DNA of 64,000 nucleotides from an uncultured Prevotellaceae bacterium (lineage in GTDB: Bacteria > Bacteroidota > Bacteroidia > Bacteroidales > Bacteroidaceae): positions 62,001-126,000 of the forward strand of contig OMRP01000003.1 in NCBI GenBank assembly GCA_900313615.1, read 5' to 3'. Numbering within the stretch: position 1 is the stretch's first letter; each line of letters begins with the position of its first letter. Positions 35,671-45,037 of the stretch are shown here, one piece after another. A program made the position numbers and the translations under genes. The notes under the pieces were generated by a model. It saw nothing but the letters and a program-made list of their open reading frames with translations. It made no database searches and was not told where the DNA came from.

Positions 35671-36828
35671 TTACGAGAAGAATCCTAACAGTACACCGGC
35701 GGCGACCGCTGAACCGATAACGCCAGCCACATTCGGACCCATGGCATGCATCAGCAGGAAGTTGTGGCGGTCGTATTCCAAACCGATGTTGTTGGAGATA
35801 CGTGCACTCATAGGAACGGCGCTAACACCAGCATTACCAATGAGTGGGTTGATTTTCTTGCCCTTTGGTAGGAATAAGTTCATCAGCTTAACAAACAAGA
35901 TACCGCTGGTGCTGGCGATGATGAAGGCCATGGCACCAAGGAAGAAAATCTTGATGGTGTTCAAGGTCAGGAACTCGCTGGCTTGGGTAGAACAACCCAC
36001 GGTGAGTCCCAATAGCATGACAATGATGTCATTCAACGCTGAACCAGCCGTCTTGGCCAATCGTGTGGTCTTGCCACTCTCCTTCAGCAGGTTGCCGAAG
36101 AATAGCATACCTAACAAGGGTAGACCCGATGGGACGAGGAAGGTGGTAAGCAACAAACCTATAATGGGGAAGAGAATACGCTCTGTCTGGCTGACGTTAC
36201 GCACTGGAGGCATGTGAATGACACGCTCTTTTTTCGTCGTAAGCAGACGCATGAGCGGTGGCTGGATAACGGGAACCAGTGCCATATACGAATAGGCACA
36301 AACAGCAATGGCACCCATTAGGTTCGGACTGAGTTTCGAACTGAGGAAGATGGCCGTGGGACCATCGGCACCACCAATGATGGCTATACCTGCAGCCTGG
36401 TTGGGCTCAAAGCCCAAAGCCAAAGCCACCATATAGGCACCGAACACACCAAATTGGGCGGAGGCACCTATCAAGATGAGTTTGGGATTGCTGATAAGAG
36501 CCGAAAAGTCGGTCATGGCACCAATGCCCAAGAACACCAAGGGGGGATACCATCCTTGACGTACACCCTGATAGAAAATATTCAGCACAGAATTGTCTTC
36601 GTAAAGACCTATTTCCAGACCTGCATCAGCCTTGAATGGGATGTTTCCCAGGATGATACCCAAACCGATGGGTACCAATAGCAAGGGCTCAAAATCCTTG
36701 CGAATGGCAAGCCAGATGAATATCGCACCAACCACAATCATGATGAGATTGGGCACGGTGGCATTGGCGAATCCTGTGAAAGACAAGAATTCGTTGAAAT
36801 TGTTGATGATGAAATCGATGAATCCCAT
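35671..36828 (-). CDS. Sodium-pumping decarboxylase beta subunit
   Basis: A protein of 385 residues with about ten membrane helices. Family motifs are LVFLGIGAMTDF, AAGIAIIGGADGPTAIF, NDIIVMLLGLTVG, and NAGVSAVPMSARISNNIGLEYD. The beta subunit removes CO2 from carboxybiotin and pumps sodium out. With the methylmalonyl-CoA mutase genes nearby, the substrate is most likely methylmalonyl-CoA, giving propionyl-CoA; oxaloacetate is the alternative. It begins 4 bp after the biotin carrier gene. Ends at a strong bidirectional terminator. Confidence 0.9.
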   Translation of the reverse strand: MGFIDFIINNFNEFLSFTGFANATVPNLIMIVVGAIFIWLAIRKDFEPLLLVPIGLGIILGNIPFKADAGLEIGLYEDNSVLNIFYQGVRQGWYPPLVFLGIGAMTDFSALISNPKLILIGASAQFGVFGAYMVALALGFEPNQAAGIAIIGGADGPTAIFLSSKLSPNLMGAIAVCAYSYMALVPVIQPPLMRLLTTKKERVIHMPPVRNVSQTERILFPIIGLLLTTFLVPSGLPLLGMLFFGNLLKESGKTTRLAKTAGSALNDIIVMLLGLTVGCSTQASEFLTLNTIKIFFLGAMAFIIASTSGILFVKLMNLFLPKGKKINPLIGNAGVSAVPMSARISNNIGLEYDRHNFLLMHAMGPNVAGVIGSAVAAGVLLGFFS

Positions 36829-36832
36829 TGCT

Positions 36833-37282
36833 TTATCCTATGGTTAATAGCACTGTACCTTCCATCACCGTGTCGCCACGGTTAACAAGCACTGAGGTAA
36901 CGGTACCGGAATAGTCCGACTCAATATTGTTTTGCATCTTCATGGCCTCCAGGATAATCACGGTGTCGCCAGTCTTCACGGTGTCACCCACCTTGACTTT
37001 CAACTCAGTGATGGTGCCAGGCAGCGGAGCGAGAATCTTCGAACCGGCACCTGCGGCGGCAACAGGCTTCGCAACTGGTTTCTCTGCCGGACGAGGCTCC
37101 ACGGTAGCGGGCTGGGGCGCCGTGACAGTTTTACGAACATGACTCTGGGTGGGTTTGACAGGCTGTTTCAGTTCCACCTCGAAAGGTATGCCGTTGACCA
37201 ATACCTTGGCCACGTTATCTTCTATCTCTTCAATCTCTACGTCGTAGTCGACTCCCTCAACTGTATATTTATATTTGCTCAT
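36833..37282 (-). CDS. Biotin carrier subunit of the decarboxylase
   Basis: A protein of 149 residues. The C-terminal 75 residues form a biotinyl domain with the attachment motif EAMKMQN (Lys near 117). A Pro/Ala-rich flexible linker lies at about 50-80. The N-terminal 45 residues form a small beta domain (YKYTVEGVDYDVEIEEIED). It carries CO2 from the carboxyltransferase to the membrane beta subunit. It is encoded between the gamma-like and beta subunit genes. Confidence 0.92.
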   Translation of the reverse strand: MSKYKYTVEGVDYDVEIEEIEDNVAKVLVNGIPFEVELKQPVKPTQSHVRKTVTAPQPATVEPRPAEKPVAKPVAAAGAGSKILAPLPGTITELKVKVGDTVKTGDTVIILEAMKMQNNIESDYSGTVTSVLVNRGDTVMEGTVLLTIG

Positions 37283-37303
37283 GATGATATGTTGTTTGCT
37301 GGT

Positions 37304-38248
37304 TTATATTCGGGTCCATTTGGTTTGTTTGGGGCGGATGGTGATGATGCCGCTTTCCACATCATGCACATCGTCCATATATTGTTTGAGCGCCATGGAG
37401 ATGACGGCAATGTAAATCTCCTTGTCAATGCCTTTCGTGCGCAATCCGTCTTTTAGAACAACATTGGCTTTGTGGCCTAGGTCAGAGACTTCTTCGCCAA
37501 CCTTGGTGACTGTCTTCAGTGGCTGTTTGTCGATGGCATCCCTGATGGCCTGCTTATGCTTCATGTAGATGCCGAAGAAAGTGAAGAAGATAAACAGCAG
37601 AGCAAGGCATGAGAAAACGACACCCATGGAAAGAACAGTGATACCGAAACCATGTGGGTCTTCACGCTTGATTTTGGCAACCTTCGTCTCCTCTACTTGG
37701 ATAAAATTCTCGATGCCAGGGGTTACAGCATCCGTGGCCTTTATCACCCATTTTGATGAGCCGTCTTGTGCCCGTGCGTAGGAACAGTCTTTGGGCAACG
37801 CAGGAACGCTCACCGAGTCGATAAGGTCTACACCATTTCCATCATAGAGGGCTACCCATAATGGCTTGCCGCTCTCTATGTTCAATGCTAGGTGCAGTCC
37901 TCCTTTGGCAGGATTGCTGTTGAAATAGAACAGCAGGTGTTGACGGGCAGAGAGACTTGTTCGGCGTTCGTTATTGGGGATGAGCACCATTTTGGCTATG
38001 CGCTCTGGTGCTGACATTGATTTGTTGAGCACCGTGGTGTCCGTGGTGAGGTACATGCCGCGAACATTGTAGGTGGAGTAGGCGATGTTTGACAGTTCCA
38101 CCCATGGAAGATTGTTGCCGAACTCGTCTTGGATGCTCGTACTGTTGTCAGTCAGCACTTCGTTGATTTGTATGTTCTTGGCCCCTTGGCCCCATATCCA
38201 GAGGGAACAGGTTAGCAAGACACATAAGGTCAATGATAAACGTTTCAT
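37304..38248 (-). CDS. OadG-like gamma subunit fused to a lamin-tail-like domain
   Basis: A protein of 314 residues with a signal peptide (LCVLLTCSLWIWGQG). Residues about 25-175 form a beta domain like the lamin-tail fold (INEVLTDNSTSIQDEFGNNLPWVELSN). One membrane helix follows at about 204-228 (VLSMGVVFSCLALLFIFFTFF), typical of OadG. A cytoplasmic tail (about 85 residues) could hold the decarboxylase complex. The gamma subunit is usually under 100 residues, so the outer domain is a large addition. First of the three decarboxylase genes here; its start is 33 bp after the exchanger gene's stop. Confidence 0.82.
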   Translation of the reverse strand: MKRLSLTLCVLLTCSLWIWGQGAKNIQINEVLTDNSTSIQDEFGNNLPWVELSNIAYSTYNVRGMYLTTDTTVLNKSMSAPERIAKMVLIPNNERRTSLSARQHLLFYFNSNPAKGGLHLALNIESGKPLWVALYDGNGVDLIDSVSVPALPKDCSYARAQDGSSKWVIKATDAVTPGIENFIQVEETKVAKIKREDPHGFGITVLSMGVVFSCLALLFIFFTFFGIYMKHKQAIRDAIDKQPLKTVTKVGEEVSDLGHKANVVLKDGLRTKGIDKEIYIAVISMALKQYMDDVHDVESGIITIRPKQTKWTRI

Positions 38249-38280
38249 TCAGAAAACTTTTATATGATAGAGTTGATAAT

Positions 38281-39969
38281 TTATCCACAGAAGAATAGCA
38301 CCAGTAGTTGTGCAGTGAAAATCCTTAGGAACATGCTTAACGGATATACAGTGGAATAGCCAACCGCAGGAGCCTCCTTGCTGCACACCTGGTTGGCATA
38401 TGCCAATGCAGGAGGGTCGGTGTAGGAACCAGCCAGCATACCCATGATGGTGAAATAGTTAAATTTATAACGGTAACGCACCAACGGACCTATAATTAAT
38501 ATAGGTATAATTGTGATGAGGAATCCCGAATACACGTATTTCAGACCGTCGCCTTGAATTACGGTATCCCAGAAACCGGCACCGGCCTTGATGCCAACAC
38601 TTGCCAAAAAGAGCACCAGCCCAATTTCTCGCAACATCATGTTGGCACTGGTTGTGGTATAGGTCACCAACTTCACCCTATATCCGAAACGGCCTATCAG
38701 GATGGCGATGATGAGCGGACCACCGGCGATACCCAGACGCAGCGGAACGGGCATACCTGGGATGGCTATGGGCAGACTGCCGAAGATAATGCCTACGAGA
38801 ATGCCTACAAAGATGGTGGCGATATTGGGCGCGTCGAGGCGCTTGACAGAGTTGCCCATCATCTCTGCTACTCGGTTCACATTGTCCTCAGGACCAACAA
38901 CCATCACACGGTCGCCAATGTGGAAATGGTGGTTGCGTCCGGCAAACATGTCCATGCCATGGCGGGTGATGCGGGTTACGTTGACACCCCACAGACTAGA
39001 GAAATGCATTTTGCCCAAAGTCTTGCCATTCATGGATGGACGGGTGACAACAATGCGACGCGACACCATAGGTTGTGTTTCCAACTCAGCATTCCATGCG
39101 GCTTCTATTTCAGGACCGATGAAGGCCTTAATAGGCTCGGAATCGGCCTCGGCACAAACCACCAACAACTCGTCGCCAATTTCGAAGATAGTGTCACGAT
39201 TGGGGATACTAACCTTGCCGTTGTGAAGGATACGCGAACAAACAAAATCGCGGTTCAGGAACTCGCTAATCTGCAAAAGAGTGCGCCCCGCTAAATAAAT
39301 ATTGGTCACGCGCAGGTGCATCTTATAGGGCTTTTCGTGGGGGTTGGCTTCTTCTTCAGCCTCCAATTGGCGTTCCTCCTTTTCCAGATTGATGCGGGAG
39401 ATATACCGTACGGCAATGATGGCGCAAATAATGCCAACCACTCCCAGTGGATAAGCACAAGCATAACCCGATGCTATCTGGGGTGTATTGTCGGCAAACA
39501 CCGATGTCAGGGCTTCTGAAGCGGCACCCAAACCGGGTGTATTGGTCACGGCACCACACAACGTGCCGATCATCATGGGCAGGTTGACGGGGTTCGAGGT
39601 GTCGAAAAAGAGATAATAACAAGCAAACATCACGGCAATGTTCAACAATATGATGCAGGAGGCCATGATGTTAAGTGATACGCCGCCCTTCTTAAAACTG
39701 GCGAAGAAACCGGGACCGACCTGTATACCTATCATGAAGACAAACAGGATGAGACCGAAATCTTGACAAAAATTCAATATCTCGATGGGGGCGGTGAAAT
39801 GTAAATGTCCAGCAAGGATGCCAGCAAACAGAACGAATGTGACACCTAATGAAATGCCGAAAAATTTAATTTTGCCTAAATAAACGCCGATTGCGATCAC
39901 TACCGCGTACAATATCGCGATATGTGCCACAGATTCGGTATTTGTAAATAAATCAGAAAGCCAGTTCAT
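38281..39969 (-). CDS. AspT/YidE-family exchanger with two RCK_C domains
   Basis: A protein of 562 residues. Two blocks of about five membrane helices each (starting [20 protein letters not shown] and [15 protein letters not shown]) flank two TrkA-C (RCK_C) domains (about 205-290 and 300-375). This is the aspartate:alanine exchanger family, which includes succinate exporters. Near propionate genes it may export or exchange a dicarboxylate. An upstream ATG at 39990 is rejected because it lies inside the -7 box (39988-39995). Same direction as the decarboxylase genes and possibly cotranscribed. Confidence 0.85.
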   Translation of the reverse strand: MNWLSDLFTNTESVAHIAILYAVVIAIGVYLGKIKFFGISLGVTFVLFAGILAGHLHFTAPIEILNFCQDFGLILFVFMIGIQVGPGFFASFKKGGVSLNIMASCIILLNIAVMFACYYLFFDTSNPVNLPMMIGTLCGAVTNTPGLGAASEALTSVFADNTPQIASGYACAYPLGVVGIICAIIAVRYISRINLEKEERQLEAEEEANPHEKPYKMHLRVTNIYLAGRTLLQISEFLNRDFVCSRILHNGKVSIPNRDTIFEIGDELLVVCAEADSEPIKAFIGPEIEAAWNAELETQPMVSRRIVVTRPSMNGKTLGKMHFSSLWGVNVTRITRHGMDMFAGRNHHFHIGDRVMVVGPEDNVNRVAEMMGNSVKRLDAPNIATIFVGILVGIIFGSLPIAIPGMPVPLRLGIAGGPLIIAILIGRFGYRVKLVTYTTTSANMMLREIGLVLFLASVGIKAGAGFWDTVIQGDGLKYVYSGFLITIIPILIIGPLVRYRYKFNYFTIMGMLAGSYTDPPALAYANQVCSKEAPAVGYSTVYPLSMFLRIFTAQLLVLFFCG

Positions 39970-39987
39970 AACATGAAAAAATCGTTG

Positions 39988-39995
39988 CAAAATTA
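39988..39995 (-). promoter_or_regulatory. -7 box of the exchanger-decarboxylase genes
   Basis: Minus strand TAATTTTG, 18 nt before the ATG at 39969. It fixes the start codon. Confidence 0.65.
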
Positions 39996-40120
39996 AGTAA
40001 ATAATTGCGCATTATACCCTTTTTTGAGCAATTTTTTTTAGAAATAGTGAAAGATTTGTATTTTTTCACGTTCGCAAATCTTTTTCTTTGTATTTATTTC
40101 GCATATTCCAAAAATTACTA

Positions 40121-40128
40121 TATCTTTG
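40121..40128 (+). promoter_or_regulatory. -7 box of mutA-mutB
   Basis: TATCTTTG followed by C, 66 nt upstream of mutA. No good -33 TTG. The leader shows no cobalamin riboswitch features. Confidence 0.65.
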
Positions 40129-40194
40129 CATGTCATTTTAATCCGAATTGCACTTTTTTCAATATAGGATTTTTATAACTTATTTTAATACACT

Positions 40195-42054
40195 ATGTCA
40201 AACAACAAAGAAAAACTCTTCAACGAGTTCCAAGCTCCAACGACACAAGAATGGCTTGACAAAATACAGGTCGACTTGAAAGGGGCTGATTTCAACAAAA
40301 AACTCGTCTGGAGAACGAATGAGGGATTCAACATCCAGCCTTTCTATCGTAGGGAAGATGTGTTGAAACTGAAAACTCCCGATGCATTACCCGGTGAATT
40401 TCCTTTTGTCAGAGGTAACAAGAAGGACAACAACTTTTGGTATGTCCGCCAGGAAATCTTTGCTGCCGATGCCAAAGAAGCCAATGCAAAGGCTCTTGAC
40501 ATTCTAAACAGAGGCGTCGATTCACTGGGATTCCACATTCCCGGCGACAAGGTGAGCGGGGAGTTTGTAGAAACGCTTCTTGACAACATCCTCTGTGATG
40601 TCGTGGAAGTGAACTTCACCACTTGCAAACGCCATACATTGGAATTGGCGAAGATTCTTGTCGAGTATTTCGAAAAGAAAGGCTACGACAAAAAGAAGGT
40701 GGTTGGTTCTGTTGACTACGACCCCATCGAGAAGATTGTCGTGAAGGGCAAAAATATGGAGGAACTTCTTCAGGTTGCCCCACAACTCATCGAGACATTT
40801 AAGGACTATCCACAGTTCCGTTGTGTGACGGTGAATTCCGTGGCGTTAAACAATGCAGGTGCATACATCGTACAGGAATTGGGTTATGCTTTGGCTTGGG
40901 GTAATGAGTATTTGCAGCAGCTTACTGATGCTGGTGTGGATGTTGACTTGGCCGCCAACAAGGTGAAATTCAACATGGGCGTTTCTGAAAACTATTTCAT
41001 GGAACTGGCCAAATTCCGTGCCGCCAGACTATTGTGGGCGCAGATTGTCAAGCAGTATGAGCCAAAGGACGATAAGTCGTGCCAAATGGTGGTCAATGCC
41101 ATTACTTCGACTTACAACCAAACTCTCTTTGATAGCTATGTCAACTTGTTGAGAAGCCAGACGGAAGCCATGAGTGCCGCTCTTGGTGGTATCCACTCAA
41201 TGGTTGTAACGCCGTTCGACGCTCCCTATGAAGTACCATCAGACTTCTCCGAGCGCATCGCTCGCAACCAACAACTGCTGTTGAAGGAAGAATGCCATTT
41301 CGGACAAATCGTCGACCCAGGAGCTGGCTCGTATTACATCGAGCATCTTACCAACAGTTTGGCCGAGGAAGGATGGAAACTGTTCCTCAAGGTAGAGGAC
41401 GAGGGTGGTTTCCTTGCTGCCGCCAAGGCGGGTTCCGTGCAGGATGTCATCAACGCTACGAACCAGAAACGGCATGAAGATGCAGCCAAACGGAAGGAGT
41501 TCCTGCTGGGAACGAACCAATTCCCCAACTTTACCGAGAAATCGGATGGCAAGCAGCCACTTGACAAAAAATGCTGCTGCCACAAGAAAGATGAGGAGTG
41601 CGGCGGTGAATTCAAGAAAATTGAAAGCTCACGTTTGGCGGCCGACTTTGAAGACTTGCGTATCCATACGGAGAATGCCAAGACACCTGTCGCATTTATG
41701 CTTACCATTGGCAACCTTGCCATGCGTCAGGCTCGTGCACAGTTCTCCTGCAACTTCTTGGCTTGCGCTGGTTACAAGGTGATTGACAACCTCGGTTTCA
41801 AGACGGTGGAAGAAGGTGTAGATGCTGCCCTCGAAGCAAAGGCTGATATCGTAGTACTCTGTTCCAGCGACGATGAGTATGCTGAATATGCTGTGCCTGC
41901 ATTCAAGTATCTCGACGGACGTGCCATGTTCGTTGTGGCTGGTGCTCCTGCATGCATGGACGATTTGAAAGCCGCTGGCATCGAGAACTTTGTCCACGTT
42001 CGCTGCAATGTTCTGCAAACGCTGAAAGAGTATAATGAGAAATTAGGTATTTAA
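40195..42054 (+). CDS. mutA: Methylmalonyl-CoA mutase small subunit
   Basis: A protein of 619 residues. The TIM-barrel part (about 1-440) is like the large subunit but degenerate ([38 protein letters not shown]). The C-terminal flavodoxin-like domain (about 480-619) lacks the DxHxxG cobalamin motif, which marks the non-catalytic subunit. The two parts are joined by an insert with CCCH at 460-463 and another Cys at 469, which is unusual. It supports MutB in converting succinyl-CoA to methylmalonyl-CoA. It precedes mutB by 19 bp. Confidence 0.94.
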   Translation: MSNNKEKLFNEFQAPTTQEWLDKIQVDLKGADFNKKLVWRTNEGFNIQPFYRREDVLKLKTPDALPGEFPFVRGNKKDNNFWYVRQEIFAADAKEANAKALDILNRGVDSLGFHIPGDKVSGEFVETLLDNILCDVVEVNFTTCKRHTLELAKILVEYFEKKGYDKKKVVGSVDYDPIEKIVVKGKNMEELLQVAPQLIETFKDYPQFRCVTVNSVALNNAGAYIVQELGYALAWGNEYLQQLTDAGVDVDLAANKVKFNMGVSENYFMELAKFRAARLLWAQIVKQYEPKDDKSCQMVVNAITSTYNQTLFDSYVNLLRSQTEAMSAALGGIHSMVVTPFDAPYEVPSDFSERIARNQQLLLKEECHFGQIVDPGAGSYYIEHLTNSLAEEGWKLFLKVEDEGGFLAAAKAGSVQDVINATNQKRHEDAAKRKEFLLGTNQFPNFTEKSDGKQPLDKKCCCHKKDEECGGEFKKIESSRLAADFEDLRIHTENAKTPVAFMLTIGNLAMRQARAQFSCNFLACAGYKVIDNLGFKTVEEGVDAALEAKADIVVLCSSDDEYAEYAVPAFKYLDGRAMFVVAGAPACMDDLKAAGIENFVHVRCNVLQTLKEYNEKLGI

Positions 42055-42073
42055 TGATGTTAGATTTACAGTC

Positions 42074-44239
42074 ATGAGAAAGAATTTCAATAACATAGAT
42101 ATTTATGCAGGCATTGAGCCTGTTAATGGAACAGAATGGCTTAAGTCTAACAACATTGAGCCTAACTGGAAAACACCTGAGCATATCAATGTCCGTCCGG
42201 TATATACCAAGGAAGACCTGGAAGGTATGGAACACTTGGACTTCGCTGCCGGTATTCCTCCGTTCCTCCGTGGTCCGTATTCCATGATGTATCCTTTCCG
42301 TCCGTGGACCATACGCCAATATGCTGGATTCTCCACAGCTGAAGAGTCGAATGCGTTTTATCGCCGTAACCTCGCTTCTGGACAGAAAGGTCTCTCCGTA
42401 GCCTTCGACCTTCCCACACACCGTGGATATGACCCCGACAATGCTCGTGTTGTTGGTGATGTGGGTAAAGCTGGTGTGTCGATATGCTCGCTGGAGAACA
42501 TGAAGGTGCTCTTCGCAGGCATCCCCCTGAACAAGATGTCGGTCTCGATGACCATGAACGGTGCCGTTCTTCCCATTTTGGCGTTCTATATCAATGCCGG
42601 ACTGGAGCAAGGTGCCAAACTCGAAGAGATGGCTGGAACCATCCAGAACGATATCCTCAAGGAGTTTATGGTGCGTAACACCTATATCTATCCGCCAGCA
42701 TTCTCGATGAAGATTATCGCTGATATCTTTGAGTATACTTCACAGTTCATGCCTAAGTTCAACTCCATCTCCATCTCTGGCTATCACATGCAAGAGGCGG
42801 GTGCTACGGCTGACATTGAGTTGGCTTACACCTTGGCTGATGGTATGGACTATCTGCGTACGGGCGTAAATGCGGGAATCCCTGTTGATAAGTTCGCGCC
42901 TCGTCTGTCTTTCTTCTGGGCCATCGGTATGAACCATTTTATGGAGATTGCCAAGATGAGGGCTGGTCGTCTGCTTTGGGCGAAGATCGTGAAGAGTTTC
43001 GGAGCCAAAGACCCGAAATCAATGGCACTGCGTACGCATAGCCAGACTTCCGGTTGGTCGCTTACAGAACAAGACCCGTTCAACAATGTGGGCCGTACTT
43101 GTATCGAGGCCATGGCCGCTGTGTTGGGACACACCCAGTCACTGCATACCAATGCCCTCGACGAGGCTATTGCCCTGCCGACGGACTTCTCGGCACGTAT
43201 CGCTCGTAACACACAGATTTATATTCAGAATGAGACGAAGGTGTGCAAGCAGATTGACCCATGGGCTGGTTCCTACTATGTGGAGACACTGACCAACGAA
43301 TTGGTGCACAAAGCTTGGGAGCATATCCAGGAAATCGAGAAACTGGGCGGTATGGCCAAGGCTATTGAGACGGGTCTTCCCAAGATGCGTATCGAAGAGG
43401 CTGCCGCTCGTACTCAGGCTCGTATTGACTCTGGTGTGCAGACCATTGTTGGCACCAACAAGTATCGTCTCGACCACGAGGATCCCATCGATATTCTCGA
43501 GGTTGACAACACGGCAGTGCGTAAGCAACAGGAAGAAAGTTTGGCTGAGGTACGCTCCAAGCGCGACGAGGCGGCTTGCAAAGCTGCTCTTGCCGAGATA
43601 ACCCAGTGTGTTAAGGACTTCAACGAAGGAAAGAAATCGAAGGACAACCTGCTCGCCCTTGCTGTTAAAGCTGCCGGCTTGCGTTGTACCTTGGGTGAGA
43701 TTAGTGATGCCTGCGAAGAAATCGTGGGCCGTTATAAAGCTGTAATCAGAACCATTTCAGGCGTGTATTCATCAGAAAGCAAAAACGACTCGGATTTCGA
43801 GAAAGCATGTGAACTCACGGAAGAGTTTGCCAAGAAAGAAGGTAGAAGACCGCGTATCTTCGTGGCCAAGATGGGTCAGGACGGTCATGACCGTGGTGCC
43901 AAGGTGGTAGCTACAGGCTATGCCGACTGTGGTTTCGACGTGGACATGGGTCCGTTGTTCCAAACACCTGCTGAAGCAGCACGCGAGGCGGTGGAGAACG
44001 ATGTGCATATAGTTGGTGCCTCCTCGTTGGCGGCTGGCCATAAGACGTTGATTCCCCAACTCATTGAGGAGTTGAAGAAGTTGGGTCGTGAGGACATCAT
44101 GGTCATCGCCGGTGGTGTCATTCCCGCACAGGACTATGACTTCCTTTATAAGGCTGGCGTAGCAGCTATCTTCGGTCCTGGTACCTCTGTGGCCAAGGCT
44201 GCTTGTGAGATGATGAACATTTTGCTCGACAAAGAATAA
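42074..44239 (+). CDS. mutB: Methylmalonyl-CoA mutase large (catalytic) subunit
   Basis: A protein of 721 residues. The catalytic barrel (about 70-420) has [34 protein letters not shown] and [19 protein letters not shown]. The cobalamin-binding domain has QDGHDRG near residue 605, whose His ligates the cobalt. It interconverts succinyl-CoA and (R)-methylmalonyl-CoA using adenosylcobalamin. Together with the decarboxylase subunits encoded opposite, it makes propionate from succinate. A strong terminator follows. Confidence 0.97.
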   Translation: MRKNFNNIDIYAGIEPVNGTEWLKSNNIEPNWKTPEHINVRPVYTKEDLEGMEHLDFAAGIPPFLRGPYSMMYPFRPWTIRQYAGFSTAEESNAFYRRNLASGQKGLSVAFDLPTHRGYDPDNARVVGDVGKAGVSICSLENMKVLFAGIPLNKMSVSMTMNGAVLPILAFYINAGLEQGAKLEEMAGTIQNDILKEFMVRNTYIYPPAFSMKIIADIFEYTSQFMPKFNSISISGYHMQEAGATADIELAYTLADGMDYLRTGVNAGIPVDKFAPRLSFFWAIGMNHFMEIAKMRAGRLLWAKIVKSFGAKDPKSMALRTHSQTSGWSLTEQDPFNNVGRTCIEAMAAVLGHTQSLHTNALDEAIALPTDFSARIARNTQIYIQNETKVCKQIDPWAGSYYVETLTNELVHKAWEHIQEIEKLGGMAKAIETGLPKMRIEEAAARTQARIDSGVQTIVGTNKYRLDHEDPIDILEVDNTAVRKQQEESLAEVRSKRDEAACKAALAEITQCVKDFNEGKKSKDNLLALAVKAAGLRCTLGEISDACEEIVGRYKAVIRTISGVYSSESKNDSDFEKACELTEEFAKKEGRRPRIFVAKMGQDGHDRGAKVVATGYADCGFDVDMGPLFQTPAEAAREAVENDVHIVGASSLAAGHKTLIPQLIEELKKLGREDIMVIAGGVIPAQDYDFLYKAGVAAIFGPGTSVAKAACEMMNILLDKE

Positions 44240-44257
44240 CATCGTTTATTTCCAAAT

Positions 44258-44297
44258 AAAAGGGCGGACAAGATGATACTTGTCCGCCCTTTTTTTC
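44258..44297. terminator. mutB terminator
   Basis: AAAGGGCGGACAAG pairs with CTTGTCCGCCCTTT around a 6-nt loop, followed by T7. The A run on the other side lets it also stop the convergent MgtC gene. Confidence 0.95.
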
Positions 44298-44332
44298 TTA
44301 CCTCTTACTTCTCACCTCTCACCTCTTGTATC
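44298..44332 (-). repeat. Five phased 7-nt repeats after the MgtC gene
   Basis: TTACCTC, TTACTTC, TCACCTC, TCACCTC, TTGTATC on the plus strand. The array fills the space from the shared terminator to the stop codon. Confidence 0.85.
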
Positions 44333-44996
44333 ACACCAATTCCAACACCTGGATGGTTTCGTCCGTCTGTAGCATGTCGTACAGATGGTCTTCAAACTGT
44401 CGACGCCTCATGTTCAGTTCCATTGATACAATGTAACGCCGCTCGTCGTTGACAGTGCTTTCCTCTTGTTTAAAGGAGTCGACTACCACACTCCATTCTT
44501 TGAAACGGTTCAACAAATCTTGCACATCTTTTGGACTTTGTGCGGATAATTTTAAAAATACATTTCTGTTGCCAACACTCCCCATGATGATGTGCATTGT
44601 TTCCAAACAGAGAAGTACCAAAATAGTTCCCATGATAGAAAGAGCAAAGAGCCCCGCTCCTGTAGTCATGCCGATTGCGGCAGTCACCCATAATCCTGCC
44701 GCTGTGGTGAGTCCTCGAACGATATGCTTTTGGAAGATGATGGTGCCGGCACCGATGAAACCGATACCCGATACCACTTGAGCGGCGATTCGAGAGGGGT
44801 CAAGGCGCACACTCTGCCCGGACGACAATATCCCCTCAAAGCCATATTGCGAGAGTAACATAAACATGGCACTTCCCAAAGCTACAAGGAAATGGGTGCG
44901 GAAACCAGCCTCTTTGGCCCGGTATTCTCGTTCCAAGCCAATCAACCCACCCAATAGGGCAGCGATGAATAAACGTAATATAAATTCTCCTGTCAT
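44331..44996 (-). CDS. MgtC/SapB-family membrane protein
   Basis: A protein of 221 residues. Four to five N-terminal helices carry the family signature (LIGLEREYRAKEAGFRTHFLVALGSAMF, GIGFIGAGTI, TTAAGLWVTAAIGM). The C-terminal 75 residues form an ACT-like domain (ILRxNxx type; SMELNMRRRQFEDHLYDML). MgtC proteins are linked to survival in low magnesium and to modulation of ATP synthase in other bacteria. It lies downstream of clpC, which has its own terminator, so it may be transcribed separately. Confidence 0.88.
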   Translation of the reverse strand: MTGEFILRLFIAALLGGLIGLEREYRAKEAGFRTHFLVALGSAMFMLLSQYGFEGILSSGQSVRLDPSRIAAQVVSGIGFIGAGTIIFQKHIVRGLTTAAGLWVTAAIGMTTGAGLFALSIMGTILVLLCLETMHIIMGSVGNRNVFLKLSAQSPKDVQDLLNRFKEWSVVVDSFKQEESTVNDERRYIVSMELNMRRRQFEDHLYDMLQTDETIQVLELV

Positions 44997-45007
44997 ATCC
45001 TATCTAT

Positions 45008-45033
45008 TAAAAAAGACGCCCAAGGGCGTCTTT
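45008..45033 (-). terminator. clpC terminator
   Basis: AAGACGCC pairs with GGCGTCTT around CTTG, followed by T6 in the minus direction. Confidence 0.9.
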
Positions 45034-45037
45034 GCGG

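Noticed and set aside
40129-40194. Cobalamin riboswitch upstream of mutA
   Set aside because: The leader is only about 65 nt, AT-rich, and lacks the conserved B12-box or the space for the fold.
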